DNA of 43,695 nucleotides from assembly GCF_000317285.1 (NCBI RefSeq), contig NZ_AJLN01000077.1, positions 1 to 43,695 of the forward strand, given 5' to 3'. The stretch is from Chlorogloeopsis fritschii PCC 6912. Lineage in GTDB: Bacteria > Cyanobacteriota > Cyanobacteriia > Cyanobacteriales > Nostocaceae. This document shows positions 29,942 to 39,504 of this stretch, piece by piece. Within the stretch, counting starts at the first letter, position 1. Every line of letters begins with the position of its first letter. The notes below the pieces were generated by a model, which had not been told where the DNA came from, made no database searches, and saw only the letters and a list, made by a program, of their open reading frames with translations. The translations under genes and the position numbers were made by a program.

Positions 29942-30823
29942 TTACGAAGATCCAATCGCAAGTGGGTTTTGAGTTGGTGATGTTTCCAAAACAGTATTTG
30001 GGACAACTGCTGTTGTCGTCGCTGCGGCTGGACTACCCGCAGGCGCTTCTCCAACCATTTTGGCAACTTCTATACCATATTGTTCCAGAATAACGATCGG
30101 CTCTAAACCTTCATTCATTTCAATACGTTTGATCAGTACTCCGTTCGCCAATCTTTGTCCTGGCTGCACGTAACGACTCGTTGGTTCGTTTGGTACTTTA
30201 ATAATTGCTTGGGGTTGATTGCCAAGCAAGACTACACCACTCACAAAAACTGCTTTTGCTAAGTCAGGTTGTGGAGAGGGAGGCAACGCAGCTTTTAGTT
30301 TCTGATCGGGGATAACCTGCGGTAACACACGAGGCAAAACAGAAATTAAACTGGGATTGCGATTAGTTTTGGTGTTTGATGCGTTTAACTTAGCGGTATT
30401 TGGTGAATTTATCTTGGCAGATATAACCGCACTGCGTTTTTGTGGTGTTCTTGCTACTGTTACCACCGCTGGTAAAGGTGGTAATAAAGGCACAGGTTTC
30501 AATTTGGTGCTCGGATCTGATAGTCCTTGGGGATATTGCTTAACAAGTTGCTCAAATGGATCGCTCCGTCCTTTGGAGACGAAATTGATCCTTTCTGTTG
30601 GATTTGTTGGTTGAATTAAGCTAGGACTTGCTTGTGCAACTAATGAACTTTCTTTGGCTGGCACCACTGGGTTGTTAAACTTTTGTGCCTGCGGTTGCTG
30701 AGTTTGTGCTGGTGGGTTACTCGGCTGTGGGGTATTAGTCGCTTGTTGTTCTCCTTCCGAACCACAGGAAGCGATCGCCAAAGACACAATAGCTGCAGCA
30801 AAAATTATTGAATTTCTGTGCAT
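29942..30823 (-). CDS. PilP/GspC-like lipoprotein
   Basis: A 293-residue protein with a lipoprotein signal (IIFAAAIVSLAIASC, lipobox Cys near residue 20), then a Gln/Pro-rich linker. A motif GRSDPFEQLV matches the (R)DPF sequence seen in PilP and GspC proteins. The C-terminal beta domain (VFVSGVVLLGNQPQAIIKVP, then YVQPGQRLANGVLIKRIEM) resembles the PilP/GspC homology region. PilP is a lipoprotein of the type IV pilus alignment complex. The assignment is by pattern and is not proven. I chose ATG 30823 over the open frame from 30889 because it places the signal peptide at the N-terminus. It is adjacent to a SigF-type sigma factor. Confidence 0.7.
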   Translation of the reverse strand: MHRNSIIFAAAIVSLAIASCGSEGEQQATNTPQPSNPPAQTQQPQAQKFNNPVVPAKESSLVAQASPSLIQPTNPTERINFVSKGRSDPFEQLVKQYPQGLSDPSTKLKPVPLLPPLPAVVTVARTPQKRSAVISAKINSPNTAKLNASNTKTNRNPSLISVLPRVLPQVIPDQKLKAALPPSPQPDLAKAVFVSGVVLLGNQPQAIIKVPNEPTSRYVQPGQRLANGVLIKRIEMNEGLEPIVILEQYGIEVAKMVGEAPAGSPAAATTTAVVPNTVLETSPTQNPLAIGSS

Positions 30824-30989
30824 TAACCTTTCTCTATAGCTACAGGTATATTTGCTTATCGAAGTCAACATACTGGAAATTTTTATCAAAGGCTAAATCT
30901 TATACCTTTATAACCTAATTTTTCGGTTGTCAAAGTATTTTTTTACACTTCATTTTCCAGCAAAACTATTTTTTAGATGCGGCTGTCAG

Positions 30990-31766
30990 TTACTCTTCAG
31001 GCCCGCCCATTAACTGTTTCAGCAAGTCCAGTCCTTTTTTAACTCTACGAGAAACAGTGACAACACTGATACCTAGCTGTTCTGCTACTTGTTTTTGCGT
31101 TAAATCGTGTAAAAAAACAAACTCTAAAACTTCACGAGTACGCTTTTCTACCTTCACTAGAGCTTGTTGCAAGCGAATTTGATCTTCTTGTGCCAACTGA
31201 AAGCTACGGTAGTGGAGATCTGGTACTAGTTCACCCAAGCTGGTAGATCCCTCTTCTCCATCTTGTACTGGTACATCCAAGCTCAGAGGAGCGCGATTAA
31301 TCCATGCTAATTTAATTTCTTGCCATTCTTGGGAGGAAATTTCCAGTGCTGCTGCTAGCTCTGAATCGGTTGGTTGGCGATTGTATTTTTCCCGTAGAGA
31401 ACGCGAAACTCCGATCGCCTGTTGTTGCAAAGCTAAGTAGCGTCTGGGGATACGTACCGTTACACCTTTATCTCGTAGATAATGTTGAATTTCACCGCGA
31501 ATGTAAGGAATAGCAAAGGAACTGAAAGCATGGCCTTTAGATATTTCAAATCTTTCAATCGCCCGAATTAAACCCAGACAACCGACTTGAAGCAAGTCTT
31601 CATAGCTTTCTTGGCATTGATTTATCCAATAGTGAGCTTCTTTTCTCACCAATCCAAAATTCAGTTTTACAAGTTGATTGCGAACAACTGCTGATTGAGA
31701 TTGCTGATATTCTCGCAACAACTGCAAAATTTCATGTTTCAGTTCGTAGGTGACTGTAGTTGGCAT
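30990..31766 (-). CDS. sigF: SigF-type group 3 sigma factor
   Basis: A sigma-70 family factor of the SigF/SigB/SigG type, 258 residues. Region 2 is visible as DLLQVGCLGLIRAIERFEIS and AFSSFAIPYIRGEIQHYLRD. Region 3 follows RIPRRYLALQQQ, and region 4 has the helix-turn-helix LTQKQVAEQLGISVVTVSRR. In Synechocystis SigF is required for type IV pilus gene expression and motility, and it belongs to the group that recognises non-standard promoters. The frame opens earlier (31823), but ATG 31766 (MPTTVTYELKHE) matches the family. The next genes on the same strand are the PilP-like lipoprotein (166 bp away) and an 81-residue protein. No anti-sigma factor is visible beside it. Confidence 0.88.
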   Translation of the reverse strand: MPTTVTYELKHEILQLLREYQQSQSAVVRNQLVKLNFGLVRKEAHYWINQCQESYEDLLQVGCLGLIRAIERFEISKGHAFSSFAIPYIRGEIQHYLRDKGVTVRIPRRYLALQQQAIGVSRSLREKYNRQPTDSELAAALEISSQEWQEIKLAWINRAPLSLDVPVQDGEEGSTSLGELVPDLHYRSFQLAQEDQIRLQQALVKVEKRTREVLEFVFLHDLTQKQVAEQLGISVVTVSRRVKKGLDLLKQLMGGPEE

Positions 31767-32282
31767 AGTACCGTGTTTCTGTGTCAAACAAACTGCAATT
31801 GGTATGTGTGTTTGTAAACGCAAACAAAATTTTTGATATCAAAGGAAACTTCGGTATGCAAAATTTGGCTAGTTTCTGTTAAACAAGGAAACTAACTCAT
31901 AGGCAGCACAAGCATTTTCGGTGTACACCGTCAGCTTTACCGAAGGTAACTGAATCTGTTGTCAGATATAGGGATATCTAAAAAACGTATTGCTCTATAA
32001 GACAGAGCAACCCTAACAGCAGATCAAAATTCTTGGATGGAAATATCTGCTGTTATTGGTTTATAGTTTTTTCAACACTACTTACAAAAGATATAAAATT
32101 TTTTACTAAAACAAAAACCGAAATTGTACTTAATTTAATTAATGTATTGATTAATTTATCGGTTGCTAACAAGATTCCTAATAGTATGCAAGCAAAAATT
32201 TTCTCCGTAGATCATTCCTTAATTATACGGAGAAAATTCTAGTACCATAAAGTATTTAAGACTGAGGTTCACTCTAACTAAA
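31767..32282. other. Intergenic stretch before sigF
   Basis: AT-rich. A 69-codon plus-strand frame (32033-32242) has no supporting features and is not called. It ends in the terminator hairpin of the CNNM gene (32197-32238). Confidence 0.5.
32190..32238 (-). terminator. Terminator of the CNNM/HlyC gene
   Basis: A perfect 13-bp inverted repeat, AATTTTCTCCGTA (32197-32209) with TACGGAGAAAATT (32226-32238) and a 16-nt loop. On the minus strand it is followed by T-rich sequence. Confidence 0.85.
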
Positions 32283-33608
32283 CTAGTCTTGTTTTTTACT
32301 ATCCAGTGATTGTTTTTGCTTAGGCACTACCAGTACCTTATCAACACGATTACCATCCATGTCCATGACTTCAAAGCGCATACCCTGCCATTCAAAATGA
32401 TCTGCTGCTGAGGGAATGCGACCAAGATGAGTAATCACAAAACCACCTAGTGTTTGATAGTTGCCTTGATGTTCTCGCAAATATTCTTCAAGATCGAAAA
32501 GTTCAAAAAATTCTTCTACAGATAACATTCCATCCAGTAACCAAGAACCATCCTCCCGTTGTACTGCTTGGGGGTTTTCTAATTCTTCTGCGGAAGGAAC
32601 ATCACCAACAATTTCAATCATCACGTCGTTGAGAGTAACTAATCCCTGAATCACACCATATTCATCAACTACTAGTGCCATGTGAGTGACGGTTTGTTTG
32701 AATAATTCCAGGACTTTCAAACCACGAGTACTTTCTGGTACAAATACTGGCGTTCGCAATCCCACCGTCAAATCTAACGGTTCTCCAGTTAAACTGCGGG
32801 CTAACAAGTCAGTCACCGGGATCACACCTAAAACATTATCTAGCCCTCCTTGACAAACCGGATACCGGGAATAGGGACTTTCAATCACCTTCTGTCGATT
32901 TTCTTCTACAGAATCCTCTAAATCCAACCAGACAATTTCTGGGCGGGGTGTCATAAACGAGCTCACGGGGCGATCGCCAAACCGAAATACTCGCTCTACC
33001 ATATCTTGTTCTGCTTCTTCAAAGGTTCCCTCTTCTGTACCCTGCTCGATCAAGACTCTAATTTCTTCTTCTGTTACTTGTGGTTCTGTAGATGGTCTAA
33101 TACCCAAAGCTCGCACAACCGTATCAGTGGAAATACTTAATAAATAAACTAATGGTGAAGTAAGTGTTGCTAAACATTTCATGGGAATAGCAACAATGGA
33201 AGCAATTGGCTCTGGTCTATTTAAAGCTATACGCTTGGGTACTAATTCGCCAAGAATCAGCGTCAAATAGGTAATAATTAAGACAGCTATAACGGTAGCG
33301 ATCGCATCAGCATAGGATGCTAGCCAGGGCATTTGAATCAATATAGGCTCTAATCTCTTGACGATCGTCGATTCGGCAAAGGCACCAGATAAAATACCCA
33401 GGAGAGTTATCCCGATTTGAACAGTAGCCAAAAATTGATTTGGGGAAGAGGCTAGTTCAAAGGCAACGCGAGCCTTTTGATCTCCCCGCTCTGCAAGCTG
33501 TTGTAGACGAACCTTTCGCGCTGAGACTATAGCCAACTCTGACATGACAAACAGGCTGTTGGCGAGGATGAGTAGGAAAATAATTAGGATTTCAACAGTT
33601 GGTGACAT
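32283..33608 (-). CDS. CNNM/HlyC (CorC) family membrane protein
   Basis: A 441-residue protein in the usual order: an N-terminal CNNM (DUF21) transmembrane domain of about 190 residues with four hydrophobic stretches (first IIFLLILANSLFVMSELAIV), two CBS domains (about 205-330; FMTPRPEIVWLDLEDS, then THMALVVDEYGVIQGLVTLN), and a C-terminal CorC/HlyC domain (about 345-430). Members of the family are Mg2+ or Na+ linked transporters; the old name hemolysin is misleading. The start MSPTVEILIIFLLI is typical. It is divergent from mfd, with a terminator downstream. Confidence 0.92.
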   Translation of the reverse strand: MSPTVEILIIFLLILANSLFVMSELAIVSARKVRLQQLAERGDQKARVAFELASSPNQFLATVQIGITLLGILSGAFAESTIVKRLEPILIQMPWLASYADAIATVIAVLIITYLTLILGELVPKRIALNRPEPIASIVAIPMKCLATLTSPLVYLLSISTDTVVRALGIRPSTEPQVTEEEIRVLIEQGTEEGTFEEAEQDMVERVFRFGDRPVSSFMTPRPEIVWLDLEDSVEENRQKVIESPYSRYPVCQGGLDNVLGVIPVTDLLARSLTGEPLDLTVGLRTPVFVPESTRGLKVLELFKQTVTHMALVVDEYGVIQGLVTLNDVMIEIVGDVPSAEELENPQAVQREDGSWLLDGMLSVEEFFELFDLEEYLREHQGNYQTLGGFVITHLGRIPSAADHFEWQGMRFEVMDMDGNRVDKVLVVPKQKQSLDSKKQD

Positions 33609-33911
33609 TCTTATAAAATTGCCGATGCTATCGGCAAACCATACTTAAACTTTAATCTGAAATTAATATCTAGTATCCAAGATGTTTTTAGAGAATACTC
33701 AAAACCTGAAAATACAACTATTAGTCATTTATTCATAGGTGATTGGGATAGAGCACAGTTCGGATATTAGCTATTAGTAGTCGTAATTGTACTAGGGACT
33801 TACCTCTTTCAGACAATACTTCTACCATCCTTGACATTTCTAAAATAGTTAAAGTAGGCGCTATGATTATCCATTGCTGCTCAGAACGACTTCCACCTGT
33901 TTTTTGAACTT
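33609..33911. other. Divergent intergenic region
   Basis: 303 bp between the CNNM gene and mfd. It holds promoters for both; I see no distinctive repeat or operator. Confidence 0.4.
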
Positions 33912-36900
33912 ATGGCTTTTTCTTCCATTGTCCGTACTCTAGGGCGATCGCCGCTCACCACAGAGCTTCTTACCAAGCTAAATCGACAACAAGATTTGCA
34001 TTTAAATGGTATACCCCGGTTGCCAAAAGGCTTGATAGCGTCAAGTTTGGCTCAAACTGAGGGGCAGAATTTGTTTGTGGTTTGTGCAACTTTGGAAGAA
34101 GCAGGACGCTTTTCGGCACAGCTAGAGGCGATGGGATGGCAAACTGTGCATTTTTACCCAACTTCCGAAGCCTCTCCCTACGAACCTTTTGATCCTGAGA
34201 CTGAAATGACTTGGGGACAGATGCAGGTGTTGGCGGATTTAGTCCAAGTGAGGGGACAGGAGATAGGAGACAGGAGACAAATTGCTATTGTCGCTACTCA
34301 TGCCGCTTTGCAACTGCACCTGCCACCATTAGAAGCTTTCAAACCTTTCTGTCTTACTATTAAGTCTGGTATAGAGTTTGACCTAGATAGTTTTGGCGAA
34401 AAAATCACTAGTTTAGGTTACGAGCGGGTTCCTCTGGTAGAAACGGAAGGACAGTGGAGCCGCCGTGGCGATATTGTTGATGTATTTCCAGTGTCTTCTG
34501 AGTTGCCAGTGCGCTTGGAGTGGTTTGGTGATGAGATTGAACAAATACGAGAATTTGATCCGTCCACTCAGCGTTCTGCGTTAGATAAGGTTGAGCAGCT
34601 GATTCTCACTCCTACGAGCTTTTCCCCTGTAGTTCAATCGGCTTTGGGTGAGGAGGTGCTAGAAACAGTTAAAACTTATCTTTCTGTAGTTGAACAAGAA
34701 CAGTTTGAAGCAGGCACATCTTTAGAAGGTAGCCGTCGCTTTTTAGGACTTGCTTTTCGCGAACCAGCTTCATTGTTAGATTATTTACCAGAAAATACCC
34801 TGATTGCCATTGATGAGCCAGAACAGTGTCACGCTCACAGCGATCGCTGGGTGGAGAATGCTGAGGAGCAGTGGTTAGCTTTGGGCAGTAAGGCAGCAGA
34901 CGAGGATGGAGGCAGAAGCATCGAACAAGCCTTGATTGCCTTACCAAAAATTCATCGTTGGTTTGATGATTGTTTGGCTGCGTTGGCAGAGTTCAAGAGA
35001 GTATACTTATCAGAACTGGCAGAGGAAAATCAAGGTATAAATCTTGCTAGTCGTGGAGTGCCAGCAACGCCCCATTCCTTTGCCAAAATAGCAGAAATAC
35101 TACGACAAGAACGCGATCGCAATTTTTCTATTTGGTTAATTTCGGCACAACCGAGTCGTTCTGTGTCTCTGTTGCAAGAACATGACTGCCCTGCTCAGTT
35201 TATACCTAATCCCCGTGACTATCAAGCGATTGAAAAGCTACAAATTAATCACGTACCTATTGCCTTAAAATATTCCGGTATGGCAGAGTTAGAAGGTTTT
35301 ATTCTGCCTACATTCCGTATTGTTATTATTACTGACCGTGAATTTTACGGGCAACATAGCCTCGCGACTTTTAGCTATGTCCGCAAGCGCAGAAAAGCTA
35401 CTTCTAAACAAGTAGATCCTAATAAGCTTCGCCCTGGCGACTTTGTTGTCCACAGAAACCACGGTGTAGGTAAATTCCTCAAACTAGAAAGTCTGACAAT
35501 TAACCACGAAACCCGTGAGTACTTGGTAGTGCAATATGCCGATGGTTTGCTGCGGGTAGCAGCCGATCAAGTGGGTGCGCTGTCGCGGTTTCGGACAACG
35601 ACTCAGAAGCCGCCAGAACTCAATAAAATGACTGGCAAAGCTTGGGAAAACACCAAGAATAAAGTCCGCAGAGCAATTAAGAAATTGGCGGTGGACTTGC
35701 TAAAGTTGTACGCAGCGCGATCACAACAAAAAGGTTTTGCCTTTCCAACAGATATGCCTTGGCAGCAGGAACTTGAAGACTCGTTCCCTTACCAACCTAC
35801 AACCGATCAACTCAAGGCTGTACAAGATGTCAAACGGGATATGGAAAGCGATCGCCCGATGGATCGCTTAGTCTGTGGCGACGTTGGTTTTGGTAAAACT
35901 GAAGTAGCTATTCGCGCTATCTTTAAAGCTGTCACCGCCGGAAAACAGGTTGCACTCCTTGCACCTACTACCATCCTAACGCAACAACACTATCACACCC
36001 TCAAAGAACGCTTTGCCCCCTACCCGATTAACGTTGGGTTACTCAACCGCTTCCGCACTCCCCAAGAACGCCGCGAAATTCAAAAACGACTGGCAACGGG
36101 TGAGTTAGATATCGTTGTAGGTACGCACCAACTTTTGGGTAAAGAAGTTACTTTCAAAGAATTAGGGCTTTTGGTGGTGGATGAAGAACAGCGGTTTGGG
36201 GTGAACCAAAAAGAGAAAATTAAAACCCTCAAAACTCAGATTGATGTACTCACTCTCTCCGCTACCCCGATTCCCCGGACATTGTATATGTCTTTGTCAG
36301 GTATTCGGGAAATGAGTTTGATTACCACACCACCTCCATCCCGCCGTCCAATTAAAACCCATCTGGCAGCGATGAATTCCGAAAGTATCCGCAGCGCAAT
36401 TCGTCAGGAAATTGACAGAGGCGGACAAATTTTCTACGTAGTTCCACGGGTGGAAGGAATTGAAGAGACAGCAGGTAGCTTGCGGGAGATGATACCGGGA
36501 GCGAGAATAGCGATCGCCCACGGACAAATGGATGAAAGCGAGTTAGAAGCAACGATGCTCTCTTTCAGCAGTGGTGAAGCAGATATCCTTGTCTGTACCA
36601 CGATTATTGAATCTGGTTTGGATATTCCGCGAGTTAACACTATTTTGATTGAAGATGCTCACCGCTTTGGTTTAGCACAGTTATATCAATTGCGGGGACG
36701 TGTAGGACGTGCAGGTATCCAGGCTCATGCTTGGCTATTTTATCCAAAGCAAAGAACATTATCCGATGCAGCACGGCAACGCTTGCGGGCGATTCAGGAA
36801 TTTACTCAATTGGGTTCTGGGTATCAATTAGCAATGCGCGATATGGAAATTCGCGGAGTTGGTAACTTGTTAGGAGCGGAACAATCCGGTCAGATGGATG

Positions 36901-37442
36901 TAATCGGTTTTGATTTATACATGGAAATGCTGGAAGAAGCGATTCGGGAAATCCGAGGGCAAGAAATTCCCAAAGTTGATGATACTCAGATTGACCTTAA
37001 CCTTACGGCGTTTATTCCCGCAGATTATATTCCAGATATCGATCAAAAAGTGAGTGCCTACCGGGCGGTGGCGGCTGCCAAGTCTAAAGAAGAACTCAAA
37101 CAAATTGCTGCCGAGTGGAGCGATCGCTATGGTGCTGTTCCCACACCTGCAAACCAACTATTGCGGGTGATCGAGTTGAAACAGCTAGGGAAAAAGCTAG
37201 GCTTCAGCCGAATTAAACCAGAAGCCAAGCAGCACGTTGTGTTAGAAACGCCGATGGAAGAACCAGCTTGGAACTTGTTGGCAGCGAATTTACCAGAAAA
37301 TCTCAAGTCTCGTTTTGTTTATTCACCTGGAAAAGTCACAGTGCGGGGTTTGGGAGTGTTTAAGGCAGATCAGCAGTTGCAAACTCTGATTGATGCGTTT
37401 GAGAAAATGCAGGGTGCGGTTGTGGAGGCGGCGGTTGTTTAA
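33912..37442 (+). CDS. mfd: Transcription-repair coupling factor
   Basis: It releases RNA polymerase stalled at DNA damage and recruits UvrA. The protein has 1176 residues. The order is a UvrB-like N-terminal module (about 1-350), a middle domain, the RNA polymerase interaction domain (about 503-560, [17 protein letters not shown]), the SF2 translocase (Walker [14 protein letters not shown] near 655-667, [10 protein letters not shown] near 755, [16 protein letters not shown]) and the C-terminal regulatory domain. Oddity: residues about 114-123 (GQEIGDRRQ) are encoded by four heptamer repeats (34252-34279), an in-frame repeat tract within a core gene. A cyanobacterial palindrome follows the stop. 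Confidence 0.97.
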   Translation: MAFSSIVRTLGRSPLTTELLTKLNRQQDLHLNGIPRLPKGLIASSLAQTEGQNLFVVCATLEEAGRFSAQLEAMGWQTVHFYPTSEASPYEPFDPETEMTWGQMQVLADLVQVRGQEIGDRRQIAIVATHAALQLHLPPLEAFKPFCLTIKSGIEFDLDSFGEKITSLGYERVPLVETEGQWSRRGDIVDVFPVSSELPVRLEWFGDEIEQIREFDPSTQRSALDKVEQLILTPTSFSPVVQSALGEEVLETVKTYLSVVEQEQFEAGTSLEGSRRFLGLAFREPASLLDYLPENTLIAIDEPEQCHAHSDRWVENAEEQWLALGSKAADEDGGRSIEQALIALPKIHRWFDDCLAALAEFKRVYLSELAEENQGINLASRGVPATPHSFAKIAEILRQERDRNFSIWLISAQPSRSVSLLQEHDCPAQFIPNPRDYQAIEKLQINHVPIALKYSGMAELEGFILPTFRIVIITDREFYGQHSLATFSYVRKRRKATSKQVDPNKLRPGDFVVHRNHGVGKFLKLESLTINHETREYLVVQYADGLLRVAADQVGALSRFRTTTQKPPELNKMTGKAWENTKNKVRRAIKKLAVDLLKLYAARSQQKGFAFPTDMPWQQELEDSFPYQPTTDQLKAVQDVKRDMESDRPMDRLVCGDVGFGKTEVAIRAIFKAVTAGKQVALLAPTTILTQQHYHTLKERFAPYPINVGLLNRFRTPQERREIQKRLATGELDIVVGTHQLLGKEVTFKELGLLVVDEEQRFGVNQKEKIKTLKTQIDVLTLSATPIPRTLYMSLSGIREMSLITTPPPSRRPIKTHLAAMNSESIRSAIRQEIDRGGQIFYVVPRVEGIEETAGSLREMIPGARIAIAHGQMDESELEATMLSFSSGEADILVCTTIIESGLDIPRVNTILIEDAHRFGLAQLYQLRGRVGRAGIQAHAWLFYPKQRTLSDAARQRLRAIQEFTQLGSGYQLAMRDMEIRGVGNLLGAEQSGQMDVIGFDLYMEMLEEAIREIRGQEIPKVDDTQIDLNLTAFIPADYIPDIDQKVSAYRAVAAAKSKEELKQIAAEWSDRYGAVPTPANQLLRVIELKQLGKKLGFSRIKPEAKQHVVLETPMEEPAWNLLAANLPENLKSRFVYSPGKVTVRGLGVFKADQQLQTLIDAFEKMQGAVVEAAVV
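34252..34279 (+). repeat. Heptamer repeat tract inside mfd
   Basis: Four adjacent 7-bp units: GGGGACA, GGAGATA, GGAGACA, GGAGACA. The unit length is not a multiple of three, so the tract is read in a different frame in each copy, yet the gene stays open. Confidence 0.85.
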
Positions 37443-37451
37443 GATTAATTT

Positions 37452-37480
37452 CTCGTTGCCAGGTTGAACCTGGTAACGAG
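37452..37480. repeat. Palindromic repeat after mfd
   Basis: CTCGTTGCCAGGT (37452-37464) pairs with ACCTGGTAACGAG (37468-37480), one G-T pair and a 3-nt loop. It is of the CTCGTTCCCAGG type dispersed in many cyanobacterial genomes. It could stop or stabilise the mfd transcript, but no T-run follows. Confidence 0.75.
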
Positions 37481-37562
37481 GGTGGTGGGCTGCCGCCTTC
37501 CGATACTACAACTGTGCAAGGGCAGGATAATGCCGTCAAATTAAGGGTTTTATGTCGAGGAG

Positions 37563-37847
37563 TTAAATCCAACACAAATTGACCAACAGTATCATCTCAT
37601 CAGCGAGTTTGAGAAATTCACCAGCGAGGTTAATATTCTCGTTGTTGAGTCTAAGAATATTGCCAGCGAGAATAATCATGTCATCATCGAGCTTGGGAGT
37701 CTCATCAGCGAGGATAATAACCTCATCGTCGAGTTTGGAAGTCTCGCCAGCAAGATTTACAGTCTCGTTGTTGAGTTTATGAATCTCGTTAGCAAAGATG
37801 ATAATTTTATCGTTGAGTTTGGGAATCTCATCAGTGAGGATAATCAT
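37563..37847 (-). CDS. Possible protein of 14-residue heptad-like repeats
   Basis: A 94-residue frame across the 42-bp array. Repeats such as DEIPKLNDKIIIFAN and ETPKLDDDMIILAG have a 14-residue period, two heptads, with Ile/Leu and Asn/Asp-Glu positions that fit a coiled coil. The frame is open further upstream to a stop near 37925, but there is no usable start codon before ATG 37847 and no ribosome binding site. Part of the plus strand is open too (37579-37782), which a tandem array whose unit is a multiple of three would produce by itself. It may be a decayed gene, the remnant of a longer coiled-coil protein, or only a repeat. Confidence 0.3.
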   Translation of the reverse strand: MIILTDEIPKLNDKIIIFANEIHKLNNETVNLAGETSKLDDEVIILADETPKLDDDMIILAGNILRLNNENINLAGEFLKLADEMILLVNLCWI

Positions 37848-37935
37848 CTCATCGTCGAGTTTGAGAGCTTCATCAGCGAGGCTTAAAGTCTCGTTGTTGA
37901 GTTTTGGAATTTCATCTGTGAGAACAAGAGCTTAA
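37605..37935. repeat. 42-bp tandem repeat array
   Basis: Seven full 42-bp units start at 37605, 37647, 37689, 37731, 37773, 37815 and 37857. A partial eighth begins at 37899, and a fragment lies before the first. Units begin GAGTTTG and end with CTCGTTGTT (units 1, 4, 7) or CTCATCGTC-like sequence (units 2, 3, 6; unit 5 intermediate), giving a likely 126-bp higher-order period. On the minus strand it reads without stop as 14-residue repeats. Confidence 0.85.
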
Positions 37936-37989
37936 TCTTGCAGCTGCATTATTACTTACAGCAATTTTCGGGTAAATGAACCACATCTT

Positions 37990-38030
37990 TTTTGTCTCAC
38001 GCAGAGGCGCACCAGGCGCAAAGAGGAATC
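37990..38030. repeat. CGCAGAGGCGCA-type dispersed repeat
   Basis: TCACGCAGAGGCGCACCAGG followed by CGCAAAGAGG. It is of the same family as the repeat inside sufD (about 14710-14740). Confidence 0.55.
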
Positions 38031-38139
38031 AAGAGTGTGGTCTAAATAGGTGAAACTTAGTGTAAGCATCACCCTACTGTATTTTTTCAAAGTCTAAAAT
38101 CTGCAAGTTTAAATAGAAATAGAGCTATATTAATCCTTT

Positions 38140-38727
38140 ATGCAAGTACAATCCCCCAAACGCTACTACACCCCAGAAGAATATCTCGCACTAGAGGAAG
38201 CGGCTGAGTATAAAAGTGAATATCGCGACGGAGAAATCGTTCCAATGACAGGAGGAACTACCAATCACAATAAAATTGCTGGTAATTTTTATGCTAACTT
38301 GAAGTTTGGCCTAAAAGGGCAAAACTATGATATCTACATTGGTGACGTGCGGTTGTGGATACCCCGTTATCGCCAGTACACTTATCCCGATATCATGGTA
38401 ATCGAGGGAGAACCCCTTTATACAGGAACGGGTACAACTACTGTAATGAATCCGTTGCTAATTGTTGAGGTATTATCCAAGTCAACTAAAAACTATGACC
38501 AAGGTGACAAGTTTCTCTACTATCGGTCAATTCCTGAGTTTAAAGAATATATCTTAATTGACCAAGCAAGATATTATGTCATGCAGTACAGCAAAACTCT
38601 TGAAGGAAAATGGTTATTAACTGAATATGAATCCCAAGAAGCTGTTTTGGAATTTAGTTCTATCCGGTTTCAAATTAGTTTGAATGATATTTACGATCGC
38701 GTAAATTTTGCAGAGAGTGAAGAGTAA
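38140..38727 (+). CDS. Uma2 family endonuclease (DUF820), first copy
   Basis: A 195-residue protein of the Uma2/DUF820 family, a PD-(D/E)XK nuclease fold common and multi-copy in cyanobacteria. Visible marks are the N-terminal YTPEEYLALEEAAEYKSEYR, the motif YPDIMVIEGEP (acidic residue of the active site), then NPLLIVEVLSKSTKNYDQGD with K after it. Its biological role is unknown; no partner gene indicates a toxin or mobile element. The second Uma2 gene ends 2 bp after its stop, on the other strand. Confidence 0.9.
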   Translation: MQVQSPKRYYTPEEYLALEEAAEYKSEYRDGEIVPMTGGTTNHNKIAGNFYANLKFGLKGQNYDIYIGDVRLWIPRYRQYTYPDIMVIEGEPLYTGTGTTTVMNPLLIVEVLSKSTKNYDQGDKFLYYRSIPEFKEYILIDQARYYVMQYSKTLEGKWLLTEYESQEAVLEFSSIRFQISLNDIYDRVNFAESEE

Positions 38728-38729
38728 AG

Positions 38730-39458
38730 TTAAATATTCTGAGGATCTATTCCCTGGGCGCGTAAAATTTCTCGCAATCTAGCCAATTCTTGCTCTGTTT
38801 GGTGTAAGCGTTCTTCTGCTTGTTGTGCCCGTAATTTTTCTTGTTCCGCTAATTCTTCAGCAGAAGGTATCAATTGTTGTTCAGGTGTGAAGTAGCGTAA
38901 TTTCCCTTCATGTACTCCTAAATAAAGTCCTAACTGCTGACTCCACAACTTGCCATCAGGAGTAGGTTGAATTTCTTGATATTGCCCATCTACTAAATGA
39001 AATCCCTGAAATTCTAGTGTGACAGGATCAAACCAGAAGTAATCAGGTGTGCGGAAAGTGTCTTGATAAAGTTGTTTTTTAAAGCCTTTGTCAACATCGG
39101 CAGTAGAGTTCGATAAAATTTCGATAATTAGATTGGGATACTTGCCGTCTTCTTGCCAGACTACCCAACTTTTACGGTCTTTTTTCTCGGTTCCCAAAAC
39201 TACAAAAAAATCAGGCCCCCGGAAATACTCTGACTTTTTCTGGTTGGGACTATAATAAACTGTTAGGTTCCCAGAAGCGTAAAAATCTTGACGTTCTCGC
39301 CACCAAAGTTTGAGGATACTAATTAATAGTTCAATTTGATCGCGGTGTAAATCGCTTTCCAAAGGGGGTTCATCACTCCATAAATCGCCAGGTGGAAAGG
39401 TAACTTCTGCGTCTGAAATTTCAGAAAAGTTGATATCTACAGTACCGACTTCAGACAT
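38730..39458 (-). CDS. Uma2 family endonuclease (DUF820), second copy
   Basis: A 242-residue protein of the Uma2 family but of a different subgroup. The core motif is GPDFFVVLGTEKKDRKSWVV then YPNLIIEILSNSTADVDKG. A C-terminal coiled coil (about 195-235: EELAEQEKLRAQQAEERLHQ) is common in this subgroup. It converges with the first Uma2 gene, 2 bp away. They differ in sequence, so this is not a recent duplication. Confidence 0.88.
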   Translation of the reverse strand: MSEVGTVDINFSEISDAEVTFPPGDLWSDEPPLESDLHRDQIELLISILKLWWRERQDFYASGNLTVYYSPNQKKSEYFRGPDFFVVLGTEKKDRKSWVVWQEDGKYPNLIIEILSNSTADVDKGFKKQLYQDTFRTPDYFWFDPVTLEFQGFHLVDGQYQEIQPTPDGKLWSQQLGLYLGVHEGKLRYFTPEQQLIPSAEELAEQEKLRAQQAEERLHQTEQELARLREILRAQGIDPQNI

Positions 39459-39504
39459 AGTGGGTAGTATCCTTGCAATTTACACTGATTGTAACAAGCA
39501 AAGT

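Noticed and set aside
32033-32242. 69-codon plus-strand frame before sigF
   Set aside because: AT-driven frame with no start signal; it overlaps the terminator hairpin of the CNNM gene.
37605-37935. 42-bp array as a CRISPR array
   Set aside because: The repeats follow each other without spacers, the units are degenerate along their whole length, and there are no cas genes in the window.
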